Assembly (NCBI GenBank): GCA_049890115.1
Contig: JBMHCC010000047.1
Coordinates: 1-64,000 of the forward strand
DNA from: UBA685 sp049890115
Lineage (GTDB): Bacteria > Pseudomonadota > Alphaproteobacteria > Puniceispirillales > Puniceispirillaceae
Length of the DNA stretch: 64,000 nt
Reading direction: 5' to 3'
The notes under the pieces were generated by a model. That model did not search any database and had not been told where the DNA came from. It worked only from the letters and a program-made list of their open reading frames with translations. Position numbers and translations under genes: made by a program. Positions 25,154 through 34,036 of the stretch are shown here, one piece after another (within the stretch, counting starts at the first letter, position 1; the number at the start of each line of letters is the position of its first letter).

Positions 25154-26599
25154 ATGACATCTTCAGAAAATCTGTCTGAAAACCATAATGCCCCTTTTAT
25201 CACGGTGGGTGATCTGTCAGGGGCAATTAAACGCACACTTGAAGGCGCGTTTGATTATGTGCGCGTGCGCGGTGAAATAACACGCCCTTCTTTTCCAGCC
25301 TCTGGTCATATTTATTTCTCTTTGAAAGATGATAAACACGCCATTGGTGCTGTAGTCTGGAAATGGAGTGCCAGCAAGCTTGATATGCTGCCAGAAGAAG
25401 GGCTTGATGTGATAGTGACAGGCAAGGTCACTGCTTTTTCAGGGCAATCAAAATATCAGATAGATGTCCGTTCTATCGAGATTGCCGGCGAAGGCGCTTA
25501 TTTAAAACAGCTTGAAGAACGCAGGAAAAAGCTAGAAGCAGAAGGGTTGTTTGCTGCTGAGGGTAAAAAGCAGCTTCCTGCTTTTCCGCGTGTGATTGGT
25601 GTTGTTACCAGCCCAACTGGTGCTGTTATTCAGGATATTTTGCATCGATTACGTGACAGATTTGGTGTCCATGTTCTGGTCTGGCCTGTTTTGGTGCAAG
25701 GTCAGGGCTCAGCTGAGCAGGTGGCAGATGCGATTACAGGCTTTAATGCCCTTGATAAAACAAGCTCTTTGCCGCGCCCTGATTTGTTGATAATTGCACG
25801 AGGCGGAGGCGCCATCGAAGATTTAATGTCATTTAATGAAGAAATTGTCGTCCGTGCTGCCTTTGCCAGCCAGATACCGCTGATATCATCAATCGGCCAT
25901 GAAACAGATACCACCTTGCTTGATTTTGTCGCTGATAAAAGAGCGCCAACACCAACAGCTGCTGCCGAGATGGCAACACCTGTCATGGCTGAATTGGCGG
26001 CAAGGCTTGCAGATTGGCAGGCGCGAATGATGGGGGCAATGGCGCGCCGCCTATCAGATGCTAGCCAGCAATTATCAGGGTTAAGCCGTGGCTTAACGCA
26101 TCCTGTTGAAAAGCTTAACGCACAGTCACAATCTCTTGATTTTGCCCATAATAAGCTGATACGCCAAACAGAACAGCGGCTATTTTCTGCAGAAACAAAA
26201 TTGAACCAGCTTGCCATGCGGCTTGTACCACCGCATCAGCAGCTTGCGAAAATGGCGCGGCGTTTTGATCAAAATGCTGAAAAATTAACACCTGCTTTCA
26301 AAGCTATTTGGGAGCGCAAATCAGCGCTTTTTTCTCAGAATGTGAGATTGCTTGATGCGAATTCATTTACCAAAGTCCTAGAGCGTGGCTTTGTGCTGGT
26401 GAAAGATGATACGGGCAAAGCCCTTAAATCAGCATCACAAGCTGCAGCAGGGGCAGAGGTCAGCTTAGTATTTCATGATGGTGCCAAACAGGCCCAGATC
26501 ATCACAACTGATGATGGCGGCATGCCGCCAAGACCTAAGCCGAAAACAACCAGAAGCAAGCCTAAGCAAAGCGCGAATGGTCAGGAAGAATTATTCTAG
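25154..26599 (+). CDS. xseA: Exodeoxyribonuclease VII large subunit
   Basis: 481 residues from ATG 25154 (a GTG two codons earlier is possible). The N-terminal OB-fold shows VRGEITRPSFPASGHIYFSLKD; the catalytic region has the SPTGAVIQDILHRL block and ARGGGAIEDLMSFNEE; a long helical part follows. It forms ExoVII with XseB, cutting single-stranded DNA. xseB is not in this window. The C-terminus is Lys/Pro-rich (PRPKPKTTRSKPK). It overlaps the convergent acyltransferase gene by four bases. Confidence 0.95.
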   Translation: MTSSENLSENHNAPFITVGDLSGAIKRTLEGAFDYVRVRGEITRPSFPASGHIYFSLKDDKHAIGAVVWKWSASKLDMLPEEGLDVIVTGKVTAFSGQSKYQIDVRSIEIAGEGAYLKQLEERRKKLEAEGLFAAEGKKQLPAFPRVIGVVTSPTGAVIQDILHRLRDRFGVHVLVWPVLVQGQGSAEQVADAITGFNALDKTSSLPRPDLLIIARGGGAIEDLMSFNEEIVVRAAFASQIPLISSIGHETDTTLLDFVADKRAPTPTAAAEMATPVMAELAARLADWQARMMGAMARRLSDASQQLSGLSRGLTHPVEKLNAQSQSLDFAHNKLIRQTEQRLFSAETKLNQLAMRLVPPHQQLAKMARRFDQNAEKLTPAFKAIWERKSALFSQNVRLLDANSFTKVLERGFVLVKDDTGKALKSASQAAAGAEVSLVFHDGAKQAQIITTDDGGMPPRPKPKTTRSKPKQSANGQEELF

Positions 26600-27498
26600 A
26601 TATCTTTGCCCCAGCGACGATGTGGCCATAAATACTGTCCAGGATAGCGGCGGATTATCTCAGATAATTTATCATTAATGATCTTGGCATTTTTCTGAAT
26701 AGCTTCATCGCTTCCCTTGCCATCATCATCAAAAATGGGGCATGGCTCAATATAACAGTCAAAATGACATCCTGTGCTGCGGATAGCATGCATGAAGAAA
26801 ATCGGGATATTATATTTTAGGGCTAATTTGATATGGCCTGTTGCTGTTTTGCCTGGATGCCCTAAAAATGGAACATCAATGCCTTGCCGATATTTCTGAT
26901 CAACCAGAAGATAGAAATAATTCTTATCTTTTATCGTTCTTATCATGCCCTTGCCAGCATCATCACCTTTGATAAAGGATTGCACAGCGCCTCTTTTATG
27001 ACGCATGTTCAAAACCCAATTCGCAATCGGATTATTCAAGGGGCGGTAAATCACACCATAGGGCTCATCACGGCGCATCGAATAAAGGACATTCATTTCC
27101 CAATTACCCAAATGTGCACCAATAATCAGACAGCCTGTTGGTGTGTCTGGCAAATATTCAAGCCCGTGATAGGTGATAAAACGCTCATCAGCCATTTTGT
27201 GAATATGGGGATATTCGCCAATCACTCTGCCTATATGCATCCACATATCGCTAACGATTTGACGTTTTTCAACCTCAGAGTATGTCGGTAATGCCAAAGC
27301 GATATGGTGCAGTGAGCGTTTATGGAAACTTGTCATAGGGCCAATGAAAGATAATAGATGGCCACAAATCGCAGATGTTATTCTGACAGGTAAAAGGCGT
27401 ATCATCCCAACCAGAATAGTGACAATAACCCCCTCAATAGGCCAGATGATAAATTCGACAAATTTGCGAATGATAAATGGTTTTTTATGATGAGACAT
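26596..27498 (-). CDS. lpxL: Lipid A late acyltransferase, LpxL/HtrB family
   Basis: 300 residues. One N-terminal membrane anchor (about residues 15-35) and the acyltransferase motif HLGNWE (H129 to E134), with the second conserved block DQKYRQGIDVPFLG. It adds a secondary acyl chain to Kdo2-lipid IVA on the inner membrane. It is the last gene of the four-gene leftward operon, starting five bases after lpxK ends. LpxM or another paralogue with similar motifs cannot be ruled out. Confidence 0.88.
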   Translation of the reverse strand: MSHHKKPFIIRKFVEFIIWPIEGVIVTILVGMIRLLPVRITSAICGHLLSFIGPMTSFHKRSLHHIALALPTYSEVEKRQIVSDMWMHIGRVIGEYPHIHKMADERFITYHGLEYLPDTPTGCLIIGAHLGNWEMNVLYSMRRDEPYGVIYRPLNNPIANWVLNMRHKRGAVQSFIKGDDAGKGMIRTIKDKNYFYLLVDQKYRQGIDVPFLGHPGKTATGHIKLALKYNIPIFFMHAIRSTGCHFDCYIEPCPIFDDDGKGSDEAIQKNAKIINDKLSEIIRRYPGQYLWPHRRWGKDI

Positions 27499-27503
27499 GA
27501 TGC

Positions 27504-28466
27504 TTACAGCTTTGCGGTGATTAACGCTTGCAAGCGTTGTTCATCATCAGATGATAGCTGAAAAGTCACTGGCAGAAAAGTGACTTTCTGGCGCCAATCA
27601 TCTGGTAGGCGCATCCAATCTTTTTCAGTGGTTAGCAAAATGGCATCCTGTGACTGTGCTTGTTTGGCAAGGCCCTGAAGTTCGGCTTCATCATAAAAGT
27701 GATGATCACCAAAAGCGATTTCATCTGCTAGCTGATAACCAGCTTGCTTGGCACTATTAAAAAACCGTTGCGGATTGCCAATGCCAGCAAATGCAAGGGC
27801 AGGTTGTTGTGATTTCTTTATTTTGGCAGGCATCAGGGAAAAAGACATGACAGCTTTATCGCCTGCCAAATCAGTCAAATGATGCGTGTCAGTGCCATTT
27901 ATTAAGATAATATCTGTTTGTGCTAAGCCTGCGGCAAAGCTGGTGCGTAATGGGCCAGCTGGCAGCAACCTGCCATTTTGTAGACCTATTGCGCCATCAA
28001 AGACAGATAAAATCATATCTTTATGTAAGGTTGGGTTTTGCATGCCATCATCCATGATGATCACATCACAATCCAGTTTCTGGGTGATATATTTCGCGCC
28101 AGCGGCTCGGTCTTTTGCAATCACAACATCACATGATTGGGCTAATAATAATGGCTCATCACCTACGTCAGATGCTGAATGATTACTTGTGACAAGCACA
28201 GGCCCTGTCAGATTGCCGCCATAACCACGGCTGAGGATAACAGGGCGAAACCTTTTTTCCTGCAACATCTCTGCCAAATAGCGGGTGACAGGTGTTTTGC
28301 CGGTACCGCCAGAGGTGATATTGCCAACACAAATCACAGGCCTATCAGCATGATAGCTCTTGGTTACAAAAATGCGGCATTTGCCAATGCTCCAATAAAG
28401 CGCTGACAATGGCAGTAATGCTGTTGAGATTATACCTCTATTTTGCCAAAAGGACGGCGCTTTCAT
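27504..28466 (-). CDS. lpxK: Tetraacyldisaccharide 4'-kinase
   Basis: 320 residues. A Walker A motif, GGTGKTPV (about 53-60), follows the typical VICVGNITSGG; other LpxK features are SRGYGG, GDEPLLLA and MDDGMQNP. It phosphorylates the lipid A precursor at the 4' position on the inner membrane. It overlaps waaA by four bases. Confidence 0.95.
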   Translation of the reverse strand: MKAPSFWQNRGIISTALLPLSALYWSIGKCRIFVTKSYHADRPVICVGNITSGGTGKTPVTRYLAEMLQEKRFRPVILSRGYGGNLTGPVLVTSNHSASDVGDEPLLLAQSCDVVIAKDRAAGAKYITQKLDCDVIIMDDGMQNPTLHKDMILSVFDGAIGLQNGRLLPAGPLRTSFAAGLAQTDIILINGTDTHHLTDLAGDKAVMSFSLMPAKIKKSQQPALAFAGIGNPQRFFNSAKQAGYQLADEIAFGDHHFYDEAELQGLAKQAQSQDAILLTTEKDWMRLPDDWRQKVTFLPVTFQLSSDDEQRLQALITAKL

Positions 28467-29734
28467 GATGATGCCTCATCAAGGATATCAGCCAGCCTAG
28501 CAGCCACTTTGTCAGCACGTTTATCAGCCTCAATCACATGTTTTTTAGCAGTGCGTGAAATGGTTTTCCGTTGCGCCTCATTTGCCATTAATGATGTGAT
28601 TTTTTTGACTATTTGTCCCTCATCAGACAGCGTGAAACACACACCTTTTTCATGCATCTGATCAAATTCGAGCTGATTTTTAAATTGCGAAGGACCACAA
28701 ACAATGGGCTTTCCCGCAGCAGCTGCTTCAAGCGGATTATGCCCGCCCTTGCCAATAAAAGTGGCGCCAAGTAACACAATATCACATGCCTCATAAAGGC
28801 TTGTCATATCACCAAGCCTATCAGCCAGATAAAGGGTGTCTCCTGCATCAGGCACGTCACCGTGAGAGCGCCTTTTAGCATCAGGGCATAAGGCTGCCAC
28901 GCTATCAGCTCTGTCAGGGTGGCGTGGTGCAATGATCAGAAAATGTGCCAGACCAGATGCTGTCAGGCGGCGCGATATGGATAATGCCAATGCTTCTTCT
29001 GTTTCATGAGTTGAGGCTGCCAGCAGGATAAAATCTGTGCCAGCTGCTGATTTGATAGCCTTGATAAGCTTGTTATCTGTGGCCTGTTTTTGAGGTAATT
29101 TTAAGGTGCCTGAGATGCTGCTAGATGGTGCGCCTAGCAGGTCAAATTGCTGTTTCTGCGTTTCATCTGTTGCAAATATATGAGCTATATTGCCGAAAAC
29201 AGCTTTGGCAAATTGTGGTCTTTTACGCCAATTTTGGAACGCATTTTCTGACATTTGCGCTGATGCCAAAAATAAAGGAATACCTTTTTCATGGGCTGTC
29301 ATGATGATATTTGGCCAAAAATCAGATTCTAAAATGATACCGCAATCAGGCTGCAAATTATCAAAAAACTGACGACAATATTTTGGCGCATCAAAGGGTG
29401 CATAAATCTGAGTTACTGGCAGCTCATCTTTTTGTTGTGCAATCAGTTCAGCTGCTGTGACAGTGCCGCAGCTAATGATAATTTGGCATGTTTCAAATTG
29501 TTGTGTCAGCGCCTGTGATAAGCGCAAGGCAGCGCGGCATTCACCAACTGAAACAGCATGAAGCCAAAAGCGTTTATCAGCTTTAGGGATCTGAGGGATG
29601 ATGGCAAAACGCTCAGTGATGCGGGTTCCATCCTCTTTGCCAGCGGCAACCCGCCGCCGCAGATAAAGTGGCAAAAAGACAGTCAAAGCTGTCATGAAAA
29701 ACCGGTAGAAATGCACTGTGACTGGCATGCTCAT
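28463..29734 (-). CDS. waaA: 3-deoxy-D-manno-octulosonic-acid (Kdo) transferase
   Basis: 423 residues. An N-terminal hydrophobic segment, then the catalytic Glu context in FAIIPQIPK..RFWLHAVSVGE (about residues 45-67), the ILESDFWPNII motif, and a nucleotide-sugar domain with the KGGHNPLEAAAAGKPIVCGP block. It transfers Kdo from CMP-Kdo to lipid IVA. It overlaps neighbours on both sides by four bases, so the operon is tightly coupled. Confidence 0.95.
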   Translation of the reverse strand: MSMPVTVHFYRFFMTALTVFLPLYLRRRVAAGKEDGTRITERFAIIPQIPKADKRFWLHAVSVGECRAALRLSQALTQQFETCQIIISCGTVTAAELIAQQKDELPVTQIYAPFDAPKYCRQFFDNLQPDCGIILESDFWPNIIMTAHEKGIPLFLASAQMSENAFQNWRKRPQFAKAVFGNIAHIFATDETQKQQFDLLGAPSSSISGTLKLPQKQATDNKLIKAIKSAAGTDFILLAASTHETEEALALSISRRLTASGLAHFLIIAPRHPDRADSVAALCPDAKRRSHGDVPDAGDTLYLADRLGDMTSLYEACDIVLLGATFIGKGGHNPLEAAAAGKPIVCGPSQFKNQLEFDQMHEKGVCFTLSDEGQIVKKITSLMANEAQRKTISRTAKKHVIEADKRADKVAARLADILDEASS

Positions 29735-30429
29735 TGCGATTTTTTATCTTTCTTCTGGCCGCTAGGGTCAGCCTGTTGGCAAAAAGCAATAAGACGCTGT
29801 TCTAAATCAGCTAGGGCTTGTGCCTGTTCATCCTTGCCTTTCAGCTTGCCAATGGCTATCGGATCGCTCCAGCTGATTGTGACAGATGAGAACGGTTTTG
29901 GAAATTGTGTTTTATCCCAGCTTGAAAGCCGCCACTTTGATGAGGCATGACAGGCAAAAAACACAATCGGCTTGCCAGTGAGCTGCGCCAATGCAACAGG
30001 ACCTTGCGCCATTTTATGAGCAGGCCCCCTTGGTCCATCAGGCGTTAACAGCACATGCCTGCCAACCGCCATCTCTTTGGCAAGGTTGCGCAAGCTTGCA
30101 ATGGGATTGCGATTTGATGATCCCCATACTGGCTTTGCACCAACTATTTGTGATGCCATGCCAACAATGCGTGCATCACCATGGCTTGAATTGAGAGTTG
30201 CCATATCAGGCGGTAATTGCGCCAAAATAAAAGGAATATATTCATGCCATAACACCAAAATAACAGGCTGTTTATCACGCTGTTTTTTGCGCCATTTCGG
30301 CGGGTTAATATGATGTTTGCGACAGGTCAGCCAAATCAGCTTTAGGATTGCTAGCAATAGAAATGCCGCCACCCATGAGGTCGCTGGGTGATATAAAATC
30401 GGCTTTATCCATTTCTTGGCTGATGACAT
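29731..30429 (-). CDS. DUF374-type lysophospholipid acyltransferase family protein
   Basis: 232 residues from the ATG at 30429, which follows AGAGAG by six bases; the 19 residues upstream look unlike a family start. An N-terminal hydrophobic helix (about 16-32) is followed by LVLWHEYIPF (the WH core of this acyltransferase-like family), HGDARIVG and the TPDGPRGP motif. It is the first gene of the lipid A operon, a very common place for DUF374 proteins in alphaproteobacteria. The acceptor is not established; a role in lipid A or outer-membrane lipid acylation is inferred from context. Confidence 0.87.
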   Translation of the reverse strand: MSSAKKWIKPILYHPATSWVAAFLLLAILKLIWLTCRKHHINPPKWRKKQRDKQPVILVLWHEYIPFILAQLPPDMATLNSSHGDARIVGMASQIVGAKPVWGSSNRNPIASLRNLAKEMAVGRHVLLTPDGPRGPAHKMAQGPVALAQLTGKPIVFFACHASSKWRLSSWDKTQFPKPFSSVTISWSDPIAIGKLKGKDEQAQALADLEQRLIAFCQQADPSGQKKDKKSQ

Positions 30430-30556
30430 AGTCGCTCTCTTGACGCTCTTTGTTTGATTGATAATGCTTTGTTTTGATGCTGGCAAATGCTAAAGCTGAA
30501 GCCAGTTTTTATTTTTTAAAATGAGCTGGCCTATTTAAGGCATTAATGAGGTTGTT

Positions 30557-31564
30557 TTGCGCATAAAAGGTGATGACAGATTGCTGGTTGTTCAGCCCTT
30601 GGTTGGTATCGGTGATATGGTCTGGCATAAGCCTTGGATCGACCAGCTAATCAGCGATAATGATGTTATTCTGGCTGTGAAAAAAGCATCTCATGCCCCA
30701 TTATTATTTGGCGATGCTTTGCCAGCTGAAAATTATCTATTGATTGAACGAAATGAGCGTGGGCAAAAAGGCCGCCATGATGGCCTTTTGGGATTACTTG
30801 CTTTGGCGCAAGCTTTCCGCAAAACAGGGGCAAAACGCGCTCTTATTTTGCATCATTCCAGAACCTATCATCATGCTGCCAGATTAGCAGGCATCACGGA
30901 TATTGCAGGCTTTGGTTTTGGCAAGGGGCGGTCATCTGCCAAGATGTTATCGAAAGAGGATAGGCCGCTTCATTCTTTGCAGAAAATGGCAAAATTCTGG
31001 AAAATTAATGACTGGCCTCAATCTGAAAATGGATGGCAAATTGCTATTCGCGATAAAGCCAAGCTGGCGGCGCAAAACTGGCTATCACATAATAATTTAG
31101 TTGATAAGCGATTTATCGTTCTTGGCATTGGGGCGATGCATAAAGAGCGGCTATGGCCTGCTGATAGATTTGCTGGCTTGATTAAACTGATGCGTGAAAA
31201 GCGCAGCGATTTAGTGCCTGTGATTATGGGTGGACCTGCAGAGAGAGAAATTGCAGATACAATCCAGACACAGCTTGGCAAAGAGCCAGCTATCACGCTA
31301 TTTGAGCCGCTTGATGATGGGATAGCAGCATTATCCATGGCATCTGGCTATGTGGGAAATGATACAAGCTTATTGAATATTGCAGCTGTTTTGGGGGTGC
31401 CATCTTTGGGGTTATTTTCCCAATCAGCCCCTTTGACTTACGTGGAAAATTTGCATCATCTAGATATCATCGCCGAAAAAGATTATGGTCGAGCTGGGAT
31501 TATATTATCCTATCAGGTTGATGATGTATTTGATGCACTGCAGAAATTGCATCCTGCCGTATAG
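30557..31564 (+). CDS. Glycosyltransferase family 9 (heptosyltransferase-like)
   Basis: 335 residues with a TTG start supported by GAGG six bases upstream. It starts with LVVQPLVGIGDMVWHKPWI, the GT9 N-terminal pattern (a variant of IGD). The second domain holds VIMGGPAERE and the acceptor/donor region MASGYVGNDTSLLNIAAVLGVPSLGLF, a variant of the heptosyltransferase GNDTG. It probably builds the LPS inner core from ADP-heptose, fitting the lipid A genes on the opposite strand. The exact sugar is not known. Confidence 0.85.
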   Translation: MRIKGDDRLLVVQPLVGIGDMVWHKPWIDQLISDNDVILAVKKASHAPLLFGDALPAENYLLIERNERGQKGRHDGLLGLLALAQAFRKTGAKRALILHHSRTYHHAARLAGITDIAGFGFGKGRSSAKMLSKEDRPLHSLQKMAKFWKINDWPQSENGWQIAIRDKAKLAAQNWLSHNNLVDKRFIVLGIGAMHKERLWPADRFAGLIKLMREKRSDLVPVIMGGPAEREIADTIQTQLGKEPAITLFEPLDDGIAALSMASGYVGNDTSLLNIAAVLGVPSLGLFSQSAPLTYVENLHHLDIIAEKDYGRAGIILSYQVDDVFDALQKLHPAV

Positions 31565-31584
31565 GCTATGGTCAAAGGAATATT

Positions 31585-33345
31585 ATGAAGACCGCAACAG
31601 ACAGAACGCATAATCAGACAGGCGCAAAACCGATTTTGATAAGGCTTTGGCGTGACTGGGTGGCGCATTATAAAGCACAGATTGGCTTTGCTTTATGTCT
31701 GATGGCGATTGTGGCAGGCACATCATCAGCCTATCCAGCTTTAATCAGTGCTGTTTTCAACCGTTTGCAAAATGGTGAATTTGCCAGTTTATTTTATTTC
31801 CCACTAGCTATTATTGCCTTGTCATCGGTGCGTGCTTTGGCGCTTTATTGGCAGGTGATAACGGTGAATAAGCTGGCATTGCGTGTGACCACTGATATTC
31901 AGAAAAAGATGGCAGCTCATTTGATTGATGCTGATTTAGGCTGGGTTACCTCAGAGCCTGCTGGTTCTTTTATTTCGCGTATCATGAATGATTTGAACAT
32001 TGTAAGAGAAGCGTTGGTTCGGTTGTCGAATAATCTGGTTCGTGATGCGCTGACCATTATATTCATGGTAGGTACAATGTTATGGTTTGACTGGCTTTTG
32101 ACCTTGTTGGTTTTGGCAGTTTATCCACTTGCGATGCGGCCAATCGTGCGTATTGGCCTTAATCAGCGCAAGAAATCAGGCCATCTACAAGAACATCTTG
32201 AAGATGTGACCTCATTATTGGCTGAGACTTTGACAGGGGCAAGGATGGTCAAATCCTTCCAGCTTGAAGATGCAGAGAAAAGCCGCACTGCCAAAGCTTT
32301 TGAAGCATTATTTCACAAGCTGGTTAGCTTGCTATCTGGCCGTGCCAAGATTGACCCTATTTTGGAAGCATTAGGCGGGGTGGCTGTTGCTGGCGTGATA
32401 GCGCTTGCCTCCTATCAGGTCGCGCAAGGGGTCATGCAAATTGGCGATGTGATAGGCTTTATCACAGCTTTGTTATTATTGGTTCAGCCAGTGCGGGCAC
32501 TTGGTACTTTGAACGCTGTGACCCAAGAAGCTGTTGCTGCTGGCAGGCGTATTTTTGAGCTGCTTGATAGGCAGAAACAAATCACTGATAAGGCAAATGC
32601 CCAAACATTGAACACCGCAAAAGCTGAAATTAGTTTTGACAAGGTTAGTCTGTCGATTGGTGATGCGGATTTGCTAAAGGATGTCAGCTTTACAGCACCA
32701 CCAGGAAAAACCATTGCTTTGGTTGGCCCTTCAGGTGCTGGCAAGACATCTGTGATTAATCTTGTACCACGATTTCTTGACGCTAGTCGCGGTTCGATTT
32801 TGATAAATGGACAACCCATCACAGCCATGAGCATTGCCAGCTTGCGTGCTCATATTGCGCTTGTGTCACAAGATGCTGTGATTTTTGATGATAGCGTTGC
32901 GGCTAATATCAGCTTTGGCAAAGCCAATGCCAGCCGTGATGAAATTATCAAAGCAGCAAAAAATGCTGCAGCTCATGATTTTATCACCTCTTTAGAAGAT
33001 GGCTATGATACAAAATTAGGCTCATCAGGCTATCGGCTATCTGGGGGGCAGAGACAGCGTTTATCAATAGCACGTGCCTTATTAAAAGATGCGCCAATCC
33101 TATTGCTTGATGAAGCGACATCAGCTCTTGATGCTGAAGCTGAAAAACAGGTGCAAGATGTGCTTGATATTCTGGCAGATGGACGAACCACTTTGGTGGT
33201 GGCACATCGTCTGTCAACCATCCAGAAAGCTGATACCATCTTGGTGATGGATAAAGGCGTCATAGTTGAACAAGGCACGCATAGCAAATTGGTAGCGCAA
33301 GATGGTCTTTATGCGCGTCTATCAGCTTTGCAATCTATGAAGTAA
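31585..33345 (+). CDS. msbA: MsbA-like ABC exporter (fused permease-ATPase)
   Basis: 586 residues. Six membrane helices in the first 320 residues, then an ATPase domain with Walker A GPSGAGKTS, the Q-loop, ABC signature LSGGQRQRLS and Walker B ILLLDEATSALD. The length and position next to LPS genes support a lipid A flippase (MsbA), moving the lipid A core across the inner membrane. A multidrug exporter is the alternative. It follows the GT9 gene by 20 bases. Confidence 0.87.
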   Translation: MKTATDRTHNQTGAKPILIRLWRDWVAHYKAQIGFALCLMAIVAGTSSAYPALISAVFNRLQNGEFASLFYFPLAIIALSSVRALALYWQVITVNKLALRVTTDIQKKMAAHLIDADLGWVTSEPAGSFISRIMNDLNIVREALVRLSNNLVRDALTIIFMVGTMLWFDWLLTLLVLAVYPLAMRPIVRIGLNQRKKSGHLQEHLEDVTSLLAETLTGARMVKSFQLEDAEKSRTAKAFEALFHKLVSLLSGRAKIDPILEALGGVAVAGVIALASYQVAQGVMQIGDVIGFITALLLLVQPVRALGTLNAVTQEAVAAGRRIFELLDRQKQITDKANAQTLNTAKAEISFDKVSLSIGDADLLKDVSFTAPPGKTIALVGPSGAGKTSVINLVPRFLDASRGSILINGQPITAMSIASLRAHIALVSQDAVIFDDSVAANISFGKANASRDEIIKAAKNAAAHDFITSLEDGYDTKLGSSGYRLSGGQRQRLSIARALLKDAPILLLDEATSALDAEAEKQVQDVLDILADGRTTLVVAHRLSTIQKADTILVMDKGVIVEQGTHSKLVAQDGLYARLSALQSMK

Positions 33346-33364
33346 TAGCTTTTGCTGGCGTTGG

Positions 33365-34036
33365 TTATTCACGGCGCAGGATATCATCAACCAGTCTGTT
33401 CGCCCACCCCTTTGCCATAAAGTCAGCTTGCAAGGCAGCTGGGTCATAAATCTCGTCAATCCAGGTAAAAAACGGCATGCCCTTTGCCTCATAAGGCTGA
33501 TAAGAGGCAATGAAGGCATCAAGAAGGCCTGTTTTTGCCTGTTTAACATGCAAATATTTAAAGGATAATTGCGCTAGCGCTTCGGCAGCTTTCTGCTTTT
33601 TTACCATCATCATATAAAGGGCAGACATCAGACCAGCACGGTCAGCACCAGATTTGCAATGCATCAGGCTAGGGCCCTTGAGGCTCGCAAATAAATCACG
33701 CGCATCATAAAGCATTTGTTTATCAGGTGCTGCTCGTGAACGTGCGGTGAAATCATAGAGCCTGATATGATGTGCCTCACATGCTTGTGCTTCTAATTGC
33801 CAGGTGCCAACGGTTCGCGGTCCACGCAAATTGACAATATTGCGGATGCCCATTTTTGCCAGATGCGCAATTTGCCGAGGTGATGGCTGATTGGAACGCC
33901 ACATCATCTCATCAAGTTGGTGCAGATTACGCCATCTTGTCCGCAGAAAATGATGATCTTTGATATAGAGATCATACCAATCAGCTAGGCCAGCTCTTTG
34001 TGAAGGCGGCGCATCCCATTTTGTCGGTTCGCTCAT
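33365..34036 (-). CDS. Dual-specificity/tyrosine phosphatase-like protein
   Basis: 223 residues with the Cys-phosphatase signature HCKSGADRAG: the nucleophile is C127 and the phosphate-loop Arg is R133. The N-terminal part (WDLY-type start, RSNQPSPRQIAHLAKMGIRNIVNLRG) is typical of the bacterial DSP-PTPase group. No signal or membrane helix. It is translated with the upstream pmbA-type gene, whose stop shares a base with its start. The substrate is unknown; protein phosphotyrosine, phosphoinositide-like lipids or an LPS-linked phosphate are all possible. Confidence 0.8.
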   Translation of the reverse strand: MSEPTKWDAPPSQRAGLADWYDLYIKDHHFLRTRWRNLHQLDEMMWRSNQPSPRQIAHLAKMGIRNIVNLRGPRTVGTWQLEAQACEAHHIRLYDFTARSRAAPDKQMLYDARDLFASLKGPSLMHCKSGADRAGLMSALYMMMVKKQKAAEALAQLSFKYLHVKQAKTGLLDAFIASYQPYEAKGMPFFTWIDEIYDPAALQADFMAKGWANRLVDDILRRE

